DNA of 64,000 nucleotides from Arabidopsis thaliana (taxonomy: Eukaryota > Streptophyta > Magnoliopsida > Brassicales > Brassicaceae): assembly GCF_000001735.4 (NCBI RefSeq), contig NC_003074.8, positions 4,712,101 to 4,776,100 of the forward strand, read 5' to 3'. Below the pieces are notes generated by a model, which saw only the letters and a program-made list of their open reading frames with translations, did no database searches and was not told the origin of the DNA. Of the stretch, positions 11,834 to 22,515 are shown piece by piece. Positions within the stretch are counted from its first letter, which is position 1. Every line of letters begins with the position of its first letter. A program made the translations under genes and the position numbers.

Positions 11834-14550
11834 ATTTTGTCTGGACCACCGTGGCGGCTATTTTTGTACGTAATTATTCTTTATTCGCCAAATACATTTT
11901 TAATATTTGCAACACATTATGACCATCCCATGAAATGATGCCACTCTTAATATTTACATGGGGTCTTTTTAAGCATTATTTGTGTGTTTTTTTCCTTTAT
12001 ATATATTTTCTCCTTTTAGAAGTAACCATGATGAATTTTACCAAAAAAAAAAAGTAACCATGATGAAGAAAACATATTTCTGTGACAACCTTAAAGAATT
12101 TCAACAACAACAAAAAAAAAGACAACCTTAAAGATTTAACTTATCATCGTTGAAAAGTTTTCAGTCCTATATATTATCGTCCGTCTGTCGCTAATTCTTT
12201 TTCATAATACAAAAGGCCAAACTGGATAATCTAAGGTTTATTCGTGTGCTTGATTGTGAATTTGTGTTAATTTTAAATGTTTTTTTTTTTTTGGAAAGTA
12301 TATAGCTTCAAAAAAAAATCTTTTACGGCAAATGATTGACCCTTTTTGTTTTGGAAAGTATATGCTATAATTTCATTTTTTCCTTTTACGGCAAATGATT
12401 GACAAACATCTTCCAATGTTATCCGCATATGCCTCTAAAGAGCCCTTAACCAAATTATCTCTTCTGCATTCGAGTTGACTAAAACCTAAACGTAAAAATA
12501 ATGGATTTATTGTCCAGAAAACCAGAAAAAAGTTAAACATTTATAAGATTAGGTATTTTTGATATGACTTACAAATTCAAGTACTCTTGGTGACATGAGA
12601 TTACTTCTCTGCCCTTACTGTATTATTTCAGATCTTGGTTCAAAAGATGCGATCGTAGACTTAAGTTTTCTTCTTTGTTACTTGATTTGAGAAACTTGAG
12701 ATTGCTTCTACTGTTTTTCATAAAAGAGATACATCATATTTATTATCAAATATCAATTATACGAATACGAGATTGAAAAGGAAGGAGGTGGTTAAGGTTT
12801 CGTTTTGTTTGGTTTTTCTTGTATCTCTGTTTTGGTTCATAACCTTTTGGGTGGGTTTTTCTTCTGTGTCTCTACTTTGCTCTGTTTCCTGGGCATGGCT
12901 CTGTTTCTTTCAATATATGACGTTAAAAAAAAAAAGGAAAGAGGTGGAAGACGATGCTTCATCTGACTTAATTGAAATTTTTATTGATTTTATCATTAGC
13001 TAAGATTGGATCCGTTGGGTTCCATATGCAGTATCCATTAGGGTTTAGTTTCATTGAATCTGTAGATGGATATAGGCAGTGACATAGTTATGGTGAACAG
13101 AGTTTTGTGTTCTTCAACAATGGCTTCCATCAACACTCTCGTCTTCTTCTCACTTCGAAATCATTGCCAGATCAATCTTCATTGTTAATGAAATCGTCTC
13201 CTTCTCGATTCATGTATCCAGACGAGACGAGAGCATTATTGTTCTTCTCCGTTCGCTTTTATTGACGAGGCTCGATATTGGGTTCTATATATTGGATTCA
13301 TCTCTAAAATTGGAAGATCAATCTATAGGGTTTAGATATTCTATTTATGAAAACATGTTAATTGGATCTATTGGAAGAAAAAGTTTTAATGTGTTTTATG
13401 AAGTTTCTGGAAAAAAAAAAAAGTAGATCTCGATGAAGAAGAAGAAGTGTGATGAGTGAAAAAAAAAGGAAGGGTAAAAACGTCAAATTTGAGCATCTAA
13501 AGTACTATTTTTCAAAACAAATTCAGAATGACCTAAAATCAAAGTTTTTAACAAAGAAGTGCTTGTTTTGACAATAACCCCTAAAAATAATGACATATTT
13601 TTTGACAATGTGCTTTTTGTAGGTACATAAAAATTTCAAGTTAAAAAGCCCACAAAAAAAATTAAGGGTTAGAATTTTTTCCCCAAAAAAAAAAATTAAT
13701 GGTTAGAAAAGTAGGTTGATAGATAGAAAATGAAAAGAGAGAGAGAGAGATTAATTAGAGCCGAAAATGTGGAAATTAGTGAAATGTCCAATGATTGAGA
13801 GAACAAGTGTCCCTTTTTGGTAACCACTACTTCATCTTCCCTTTTTTCTTGTTTTTAATTAATGACTATTGTTGCTCTAAAACAAAACTAAAAATAATGA
13901 CTATTGTTGAAAATAATGAACTACATATTTTGAATGACAAAATAAAACATTACAGAATACTCTTTCTGTTTTTAATGACAAAATAAACATTACAGAATAC
14001 TCTTTCTGTTTGATAATAATATTGGGGAAAGAAAAGTCGATTTTTTGTCAAACAACCTACACAATATCAAGTTTGAATACAGTGGTAACATTAGTACAAA
14101 TCACTTACATATGTTGTAACTAATGTTTTGTTAAAAAAAAAAAGTGGGCTAGCATCTTTATTTTTGGGTTACTTGAATATATTCAAAATCAAGTAAAAGA
14201 GCCGTGGGCTTTTAATTCATTTAATGTAGGCCTATCGGCCTAGCTATTAAGGCCCATTTTATGATAATGTCTTCCAACATTTTTATTTTTTCACAAAATA
14301 ATTTGGAGTTCAAACAAATTAAATAACTAAACGTAAATACACAACGTCATCTGATTCTTTTGTGTTTTACGGAGCATTTGATTTGGAGTTCAATCAAATC
14401 AACTGTAACCCGCCATCTTAATTTTAGTATGACGAAAACGTCGTCATATTTTATTGCCCATCGAGCTGACATTATCTCAAGAAGTGCCAAAGATATTAAA
14501 TTAAATTACATACAATCAAATTAATTTAACTAAATTTAATAAATTAAATC

Positions 14551-15351
14551 TAATTGAATTTAAATCATTGGAATATTTATTAATTTATATTTAAAAATAT
14601 TAAATTATTTTTTCTTATTGATACTAGAAATGTATAAGTTACAAGTTTTATTTTCAAAAAATTAGTTTTTAAAAAACAGTTGCCAATAGAACCGATTCCA
14701 AAACAAACAACAAAGTGTCTTTGTAGCTGGTTGTGGTCGCTAGCAAATACGAAACAATTACATGGCCATATATATATATATATATGCGTTTGGTACTTAG
14801 TGATCAATTTTGTCATTTTTAACCATGTGAAGAGTTTTTGTTTTTTTTCAACAATCAATTGTATATATATTTTTTGCCATCTTTATCACTTTTAATAATA
14901 GTAAATGAAATATCGGTATTCATTTTCTGTGACCTTTATAGTCTATCATTGAAAATAGTGTTGGTGAGAAGTTTAGTCTTTAGGGATATGGTGTTATTGG
15001 AGGAATCCCAAGGCCTGAAGCAATCTTTGTGTGAAGCAAAGCAAATGTAAGAAGAATATATCATCTAAATTTGTTTAAGAACACATCACTTTATATTTAA
15101 TTAGTCTCATATAATAGCAAAATTTCGGATCTAAAATACATGCTACGCGAGCCTAATATTTCATATGCGATTGAGATATCTTTTACCTTGTAGACTGTAC
15201 TTGTAATTTTTTTCAAAGAAGTTACATTTACTTTACTATCTTACTATAAATTACTAACTTTTGCTGTATAAATATGACCACTGAACGTCTGTGAAGTTCA
15301 CGACCAAACCAGTCTTACTCTCTCTTAATATTAAATCATTGGAATATTTAT
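14551..15351. repeat. ESM1 promoter array, copy 1 (801 bp)
   Basis: First unit of a four-copy direct tandem array. It includes an (AT)9 tract after TACATGGCC, the block CAGTTGCCAATAGAACC (14677), and near its 3' end a TATA box (15267-15274) followed by the same leader-like sequence that precedes the ESM1 ATG. One base (T at 14608) differs from the C in the other copies. Its left border lacks the extra ~31-bp duplicated stretch seen at the internal junctions. Confidence 0.95.
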
Positions 15352-16160
15352 TAATTGAATTTAAATCATTGGAATATTTATTAATTTATATTTAAAAATA
15401 TTAAATTACTTTTTCTTATTGATACTAGAAATGTATAAGTTACAAGTTTTATTTTCAAAAAATTAGTTTTTAAAAAACAGTTGCCAATAGAACCGATTCC
15501 AAAACAAACAACAAAGTGTCTTTGTAGCTGGTTGTGGTCGCTAGCAAATACGAAACAATTACATGGCCATATATATATATATATATATATATATGCGTTT
15601 GGTACTTAGTGATCAATTTTGTCATTTTTAACCATGTGAAGAGTTTTTGTTTTTTTTCAACAATCAATTGTATATATATTTTTTGCCATCTTTATCACTT
15701 TTAATAATAGTAAATGAAATATCGGTATTCATTTTCTGTGACCTTTATAGTCTATCATTGAAAATAGTGTTGGTGAGAAGTTTAGTCTTTAGGGATATGG
15801 TGTTATTGGAGGAATCCCAAGGTCTGAAGCAATCTTTGTGTGAAGCAAAGCAAATGTAAGAAGAATATATCATCTAAATTTGTTTAAGAACACATCACTT
15901 TATATTTAATTAGTCTCATATAATAGCAAAATTTCGGATCTAAAATACATGCTACGCGAGCCTAATATTTCATATGCGATTGAGATATCTTTTACCTTGT
16001 AGACTGTACTTGTAATTTTTTTCAAAGAAGTTACATTTACTTTACTATCTTACTATAAATTACTAACTTTTGCTGTATAAATATGACCACTGAACGTCTG
16101 TGAAGTTCACGACCAAACCAGTCTTACTCTCTCTTAATATTAAATCATTGGAATATTTAT
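15352..16160. repeat. ESM1 promoter array, copy 2 (809 bp)
   Basis: Second unit. The AT tract is (AT)13. TATA box at 16076-16083. A single T at 15823 (GGTCTG) replaces the C of the other copies (GGCCTG). Outside the AT tract the unit is the same length (783 bp) as copies 1 and 3, with no indel seen. Confidence 0.95.
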
Positions 16161-16374
16161 TAATTGAATTTAAATCATTGGAATATTTATTAATTTATAT
16201 TTAAAAATATTAAATTACTTTTTCTTATTGATACTAGAAATGTATAAGTTACAAGTTTTATTTTCAAAAAATTAGTTTTTAAAAAACAGTTGCCAATAGA
16301 ACCGATTCCAAAACAAACAACAAAGTGTCTTTGTAGCTGGTTGTGGTCGCTAGCAAATACGAAACAATTACATG

Positions 16375-16428
<54 letters not shown>

Positions 16429-16991
16429 TTTGGTACTTAGTGATCAATTTTGTCATTTTTAACCATGTGAAGAGTTTTTGTTTTTTTTCAACAATCAATT
16501 GTATATATATTTTTTGCCATCTTTATCACTTTTAATAATAGTAAATGAAATATCGGTATTCATTTTCTGTGACCTTTATAGTCTATCATTGAAAATAGTG
16601 TTGGTGAGAAGTTTAGTCTTTAGGGATATGGTGTTATTGGAGGAATCCCAAGGCCTGAAGCAATCTTTGTGTGAAGCAAAGCAAATGTAAGAAGAATATA
16701 TCATCTAAATTTGTTTAAGAACACATCACTTTATATTTAATTAGTCTCATATAATAGCAAAATTTCGGATCTAAAATACATGCTACGCGAGCCTAATATT
16801 TCATATGCGATTGAGATATCTTTTACCTTGTAGACTGTACTTGTAATTTTTTTCAAAGAAGTTACATTTACTTTACTATCTTACTATAAATTACTAACTT
16901 TTGCTGTATAAATATGACCACTGAACGTCTGTGAAGTTCACGACCAAACCAGTCTTACTCTCTCTTAATATTAAATCATTGGAATATTTAT
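16161..16991. repeat. ESM1 promoter array, copy 3 (831 bp)
   Basis: Third unit, with the longest AT tract, (AT)24 at about 16379-16426. TATA box at 16907-16914. Otherwise the same 783-bp sequence as the others. Confidence 0.95.
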
Positions 16992-17771
16992 TAATTGAAT
17001 TTAAATCATTGGAATATTTATTAATTTATATTTAAAAATATTAAATTACTTTTTCTTATTGATACTAGAAATGTATAAGTTACAAGTTTTATTTTCAAAA
17101 AATTAGTTTTTAAAAAACAGTTGCCAATAGAACCGATTCCAAAACAAACAACAAAGTGTCTTTGTAGCTGGTTGTGGTCGCTAGCAAATACGAAACAATT
17201 ACATGGCCATATATATATATATATATATGCGTTTGGTACTTAGTGATCAATTTTGTCATTTTTAACCATGTGAAGAGTTTTTGTTTTTTTTCAACAATCA
17301 ATTGTATATATATTTTTTGCCATCTTTATCACTTTTAATAATAGTAAATGAAATATCGGTATTCATTTTCTGTGACCTTTATAGTCTATCATTGAAAATA
17401 GTGTTGGTGAGAAGTTTAGTCTTTAGGGATATGGTGTTATTGGAGGAATCCCAAGGCCTGAAGCAATCTTTGTGTGAAGCAAAGCAAATGTAAGAAGAAT
17501 ATATCATCTAAATTTGTTTAAGAACACATCACTTTATATTTAATTAGTCTCATATAATAGCAAAATTTCGGATCTAAAATACATGCTACGCGAGCCTAAT
17601 ATTTCATATGCGATTGAGATATCTTTTACCTTGTAGACTGTACTTGTAATTTTTTTCAAAGAAGTTACATTTACTTTACTATCTTACTATAAATTACTAA
17701 CTTTTGCTGTATAAATATGACCACTGAACGTCTGTGAAGTTCACGACCAAACCAGTCTTACTCTCTCTTAA
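16992..17771. repeat. ESM1 promoter array, copy 4 (780 bp, gene-proximal)
   Basis: Fourth unit, directly abutting the gene, with (AT)10. It ends at CTCTCTTAA (17771), after which the sequence becomes unique (CTAATAATATTGAG) and reaches the ESM1 ATG at 17786. It therefore contains the working TATA box (17710-17717) and nearly the whole short leader of ESM1. Confidence 0.95.
17710..17717 (+). promoter_or_regulatory. TATA box of ESM1, proximal copy
   Basis: TATAAATA lies 69 bp before the ATG, which places the start site near 17742-17750 and predicts a leader of about 40 nt. Identical boxes in the same context lie at 15267, 16076 and 16907, one per upstream array unit. Confidence 0.75.
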
Positions 17772-17785
17772 CTAATAATATTGAG

Positions 17786-19462
17786 ATGGCAGACAATTTG
17801 AATTTGGTGAGTGTTCTGGGAGTCTTATTGGTATTAACCATCTTCCATAATCCGATCATCGTCTACGCCGGCGAGGGTGTTCCCAACGTAGCTTTGTTCA
17901 CTTTCGGAGACTCTTACTACGACGCCGGAAACAAAGTGTTTCTCAGCCAAAGGAAAGATCTTCCACAAACCTATTGGCCCTACGGAAAATCCCGCGACTA
18001 CCCCAACGGCAAGTTTTCCGACGGCCACATCGTCCCCGACTTCATCGGTATGCTTTTGATTATTCTAAGATATCTATTTGATTATTACAGATGTGCATAT
18101 ATATACAACCATAAATATAGAAACAAGATAATTATTAAACATGGTGACTAATGACTATGTAGCTGATTTCATCTCTATTCCGAATGGAGTACTCCCACCG
18201 GTGCTTAAACCGGGCGTTGATATTTCACGTGGAGTCAGCTTTGCCGTCGCCGATGCTTCTATTCTCGGAGCGCCGGTTGAATCTGTAAGTCCGTTTTCAA
18301 TATTTGTTGTTTTGTTTTAAAGAGATAGACTTTAGGGTTTCTAGGTAAAGAAACAATGTTAAAAAAAGTATTAGATAAATGAAATCATTACAAAAAAACG
18401 TTATTTTAAAATCTTATGAAACACTATTTTTTAATGTACTAATATTAATAAGTTTTATTTTCTTGTGTTTATATCCAGATGACACTAAATCAACAGGTGG
18501 TTAAATTCAAAAATATGAAATCGAATTGGAACGACAGCTACATCGAGAAATCACTGTTTATGATATACATTGGTACGGAAGATTATTTGAATTTCACCAA
18601 GGCCAACCCCAATGCAGACGCTTCTGCTCAGCAAGCTTTTGTCACTAACGTTATTAACCGATTAAAGAACGACATCAAAGTACGTTGTCAAACAACCAAT
18701 GTACAAGCTTTTTCGCACTTTAATTATGTTCAAATGACTAACTATAACAAGTTATTTTACAGTTGTTGTACTCTTTGGGAGCGAGTAAATTCGTGGTTCA
18801 ATTGCTAGCACCATTGGGATGCTTACCGATCGTGAGACAAGAATACAAAACCGGCAACGAGTGTTACGAGCTGCTCAATGATTTGGCCAAACAACATAAC
18901 GGAAAAATCGGTCCAATGTTAAACGAATTTGCTAAAATTAGTACTAGCCCCTATGGTTTTCAGTTCACCGTCTTCGATTTCTACAACGCCGTTCTTCGTA
19001 GGATTGCGACAGGAAGAAGTCTTAACTACAGTAAGAAAAAAAACTAACTGTTCCATTAACTAAATTCGAGTGATACGTACATATCTCTTTTCAAACTGTT
19101 TATTTAATACAAATGTATCATAAAATATTTGTACAGGATTCTTCGTAACGAATACTTCGTGTTGCGGTGTTGGGACACACAATGCATATGGTTGCGGAAA
19201 GGGAAACGTGCACTCGAAGCTATGTGAGTACCAAAGATCTTACTTCTTCTTCGATGGACGTCACAACACAGAGAAGGCTCAGGAGGAAATGGCTCATCTT
19301 CTATATGGAGCCGACCCTGACGTGGTCCAGCCAATGACGGTCCGTGAGCTAATCGTCTACCCAACTGGAGAAACTATGCGTGAGTATTGGGAACCCAACA
19401 ACTTGGCTATCCGTCGTCGGCCGTCTCGTGACTTTTACTTGGGCCTCGCCGCCTATTATTAG
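17786..19462 (+). CDS. ESM1: Epithiospecifier modifier 1, GDSL lipase-like myrosinase-associated protein
   Basis: Five exons: 17786-18047, 18163-18284, 18479-18679, 18763-19030, 19137-19462; spliced product 392 aa. In Arabidopsis ESM1 shifts glucosinolate breakdown from nitriles towards isothiocyanates (established knowledge). The N-terminal signal peptide runs to about residue 28. SGNH block I is [12 protein letters not shown] with Ser43 in the nucleophile position. Block II Gly lies in [12 protein letters not shown]. Block III reads IGTEDY, so the oxyanion-hole Asn of the usual GxND is Glu162. Block V Asp324/His327 is FDGRHNTE rather than the DPSH form. It ends in a longer basic/aromatic tail than its neighbour. 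Phase and the 201-nt third exon match the downstream paralogue, showing tandem duplication. Transcription is expected from the quadruplicated promoter upstream. Confidence 0.96.
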
Positions 19463-20938
19463 TTGGATGGCTTTGAGCTGAATATTTCGATATATATGAG
19501 AGCTATTGTCTTATAATGTATAATCGATATCGTAACGTGGAATTATGCCTATATGACGTCAAATTATGCCTTTGACGTTGTCGAATAAACTGCTTTTGAA
19601 TATCTGTTGTATCCTCTAATTTTGGTAATCTATGCAAAATAGAATAAATTTATAATTGTCGTTGTTTGTACAACTTGATCATTGGCTCATTGCTACGTGG
19701 ACTAATAATTGTTTTTAATGAAAATAAATAAATAAAACAAAATTCCATTTAAAACATCAAAGTTGAAACATTCTCCCAATTAAAACTTCCAAAATTTGTT
19801 GTTTCCATATAAAACCTCCAACGAATTTTTTTTTTTTTTTATTTTTATAAAAGGTTAAATTTGGATCCGCTATTAGAGAGAGCAAGAGTTTTAAGCCTCA
19901 TGAGAAGAATGTTGTTAATTGACGTAGTACATGGCCACTTAACCGACATAAGATTTTAACAAACTAAATTGTGTCAATGGACGTATTACATGATCACTGG
20001 AAGAGAAGAGTTTTCAAAATTAGTTAGAACATAAGATAATCTGCGATCGAGGAGAACTAATTATCTTTCTTTTTTTAATGGTTTTATAATCTGACATTTG
20101 ATCCATAAGTTTTTGGTTAATATAAGAAGAACAATCAGCGTTAAGTTATCTTATGCTACTTTTATGGAAAATTTATTACCACTAATGGTAATGGACACCA
20201 TGAATTAGTTAATGTTCAGATTTTACTGTAATACCTCAAATCGGTCCACTGGTATTTTGTCACAAACTTACAATTCACTGGACCATATTTTTTTTTCGTC
20301 AGGATCAAATGGACCACGTTTTTTTCCGGAAAACTTAGCATTAACTTGTATCTGGTTATTTCATCCAAACTAAATTTAATGCAATTTGTTTTTGGTAGGG
20401 ACTAAATTTAATGCAATAACATGGCCTTTCTTTTTTTAGTTTTTTAATATATTTTTTTTTGAAAGTTCGTATGATTTTAAAGGTTGTCTAGAGCCAAAAA
20501 CTAATCTTATATTCCGAAAAACTATGTTGAATTGCTCGAATTCCGGTGACCAATAGTCCAATACTACTCACAATGTTGAAACTAGAAACAATGACTCTAT
20601 TCAAAAAAATATATATATAGTCGATTGATCGATCCTTGTTACTGGCATTGAATTAAACGCATGCTCCATGTTATCACCTCGGTAACCAATACTAAATATT
20701 TATTGTTCTGTCGAGCTATTATTAATCATACCTACGTCGGATCTCAATATCTCATCCCAATTTAAACCCTTCGGTTTTCGTTCCGGTTTTGATTTGGTTT
20801 ACTTCTTAATGAACAATAATCAACCGAATTAATCTCGGTTTGGTTTGGTAGAGCAGACATAACACATGAGCATAAAAGTTCAAATACAGACATAGTAGAA
20901 GATCAAAAGACTTAAAAGCTAGAAAAACCTTTCCAAAA
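19463..20938. other. Intergenic between ESM1 and its paralogue
   Basis: About 19463-19670 is the ESM1 3' UTR, with AATAAA-like signals near 19643. The rest is AT-rich promoter DNA of the downstream gene. No additional open frame, RNA gene or repeat was recognised. The ESM1 array unit is absent here, so only ESM1 carries it. Confidence 0.6.
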
Positions 20939-22383
20939 ATGGCAAAGAACCGTAACTTAGTCTTCTTCTTAGGGGTATTAGCGTCTTTTACACTCTCCAG
21001 TTTCCCGGTAACTGTTTCCGGCGAGCCCCCTATCTTATTCACTTTCGGCGACTCTTCCTACGATGTGGGCAACACGAAGTTCTTCTCGTCGGAGTTCGAT
21101 CCAGCCACCACGTGGCCTTACGGCGATTCCATCGATGATCCCTCCGGTCGTTGGTCTGACGGCCACATTGTCCCAGATTTCGTCGGTAAAAACTAAAAGT
21201 CTTACACTTTCTTTTAGGGTTCTTGTAATTGATTCCAATTTCATTGCTATTAGGTCGATTGATTGGTCATCGTGAACCGATTCCTCCGGTACTTGATCCA
21301 AAAGCTGATCTTTCTCGTGGAGCAAGCTTTGCCATTGCTGGAGCAGTTGTTCTTGGATCTCAATCTACTACTGCATCCGTAAGCACTGTTCCCGCCATTG
21401 TTGATAAAAAAAAGGCTTCGTAAGAGTTTTATATATCTATGTGTTTTATTTTGTTGGATTTGCAGATGAATTTTGGACAACAGATATCGAAGTTTTTAGA
21501 GTTACATAAGCAATGGACTGATAAAGAACGAGCAGAAGCTATATACATGGTAAACATAGGAGCTGAGGACTACTTGAATTTCGCAAAGGCTCATCCAAAT
21601 GCCAATACTGTGGAGCAGCTAACTCAAGTTGCCCACGTTCTCCAAAGGATACCAAGAGAGCTCACGGTATACTTTTTAGTTATTCACAACTCTCTCAACT
21701 TGATAGATTGATGGATCCAACTTGGTAGCTTCTACAAGTTTGATCGTAGTAGGAATTTTGTTTTGGATATGTGCAGAGTTTATACAGGGCAGGTGGAGCG
21801 AGGAAGTTTGCGGTACAGAATTTGGGACCGCTTGGTTGTTTACCGATAGTGAGACAAGAGTTTAAGACAGGTGAGAATTGTATGGAGATGGTTAACTTCA
21901 TGGTGAAAACACACAATGAAAGGCTTAGTCGTTTGCTCGTTGCGATAACCGTACCGTTACTGTACCGTGGCTTCCGGTACAGCCTCTTTGATTTCAATGG
22001 TGAAATTCTCCGGAGGATCAATGAACCATCACTCCATGGTAATTAAATTATAGAAAGATGAAACAACTCTTTTTTAAACATGTGGATTCGGTTGTTTTAG
22101 TTAATGCTCATGTTTATGGTGGTTAGGATATACTGATACAACGACTTCTTGCTGCGGAACTGGATCGAGAAATGCATACGGGTGCGGTTATAGTAACGTG
22201 CATGCTAAGCTCTGCAGCTACCAGAAATCATTTTTGTTCTTCGACGGGCGTCACAACACCGAGAAAACCGATGAAGAAGTTGCTAATCTGTTTTATTCCG
22301 GAGACAAACATGTCGTCTCTCCGATGAATATAAAGGATCTCGTAGGTAAAGCAGCGACCGATCTTCTTGCGCAAGAAATCTAG
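20939..22383 (+). CDS. GDSL esterase/lipase-like protein, tandem paralogue of ESM1
   Basis: Five exons: 20939-21185, 21254-21378, 21466-21666, 21777-22038, 22127-22383; 363 aa. Intron positions and phases equal those of ESM1, and exon 3 is 201 nt in both. The signal peptide runs to about residue 28. Block I is LFTFGDSSYDVGN (Ser39). Block III is IGAEDY, so Glu158 replaces the usual Asn, as in ESM1. Block V is FDGRHNTE (Asp317, His320). The C-terminus stops about 30 residues earlier than in ESM1. By family it is a secreted or ER-body/vacuolar myrosinase-associated-type protein; whether it has esterase activity or affects glucosinolate products is unknown. Probably At3g14220 by recognition. Its stop is only 132 bp from the stop of the convergent GLIP4. 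Confidence 0.93.
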
Positions 22384-22515
22384 AAATCCCAATCGTGTTC
22401 TGTTCTGTTTCTTTGAAATAAGTAAATGGTTGTTGTTGTAAACTGTAAAACTCTGTATTCAACTTCATATATATATGATGATAAAGAAAAAATAAACCGT
22501 TTACATTGGAAAAGC

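Larger units (their letters stand above)
8386..14550. other. Long gene-poor spacer between SAC2 and the ESM1 promoter array
   Basis: About 6.2 kb without a supported gene. 8386-8760 is the SAC2 leader and promoter (divergent side). The remainder is very AT-rich with many stops in all frames. It holds a near-perfect palindrome at 9323-9357, a diverged ~150-bp direct repeat at 9789-10055, an ACGT-core cluster at 11783-11833, and several short tandem duplications (11123-11185, 12291-12406, 13933-14011). 13000-13300 is less AT-rich and may be a relic, but I cannot assign it. Near 14240-14265 there is a GGCCTATCGGCC palindrome and a GGCCCA (site II-like) motif. Frames of 60-80 codons here have no recognisable domain. 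Confidence 0.6.

Noticed and set aside
12773..13003. 76-codon plus-strand frame, possible small membrane protein
   Set aside because: It does not start at an ATG (position 12773 reads TTG) and the tail is A-rich; no family resemblance.
12400..13620. Possible Mutator-like element suggested by a terminus-like run near 13475-13530
   Set aside because: No matching inverted end was found upstream and no transposase fragment is visible, so it was not called.
14580..17301. Minus-strand frames with YIYIYIY runs in the array
   Set aside because: The repeated Tyr-Ile comes from translating the AT microsatellite.
14838..17493. A 70-codon frame repeated in each ESM1 array unit (14838, 15647, 16478, 17281)
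   Set aside because: It begins at TTG, not ATG, is kept only because the whole unit is duplicated, and encodes low-complexity Phe/Ile/Leu sequence. The last 29 codons look slightly protein-like but I recognise no domain.
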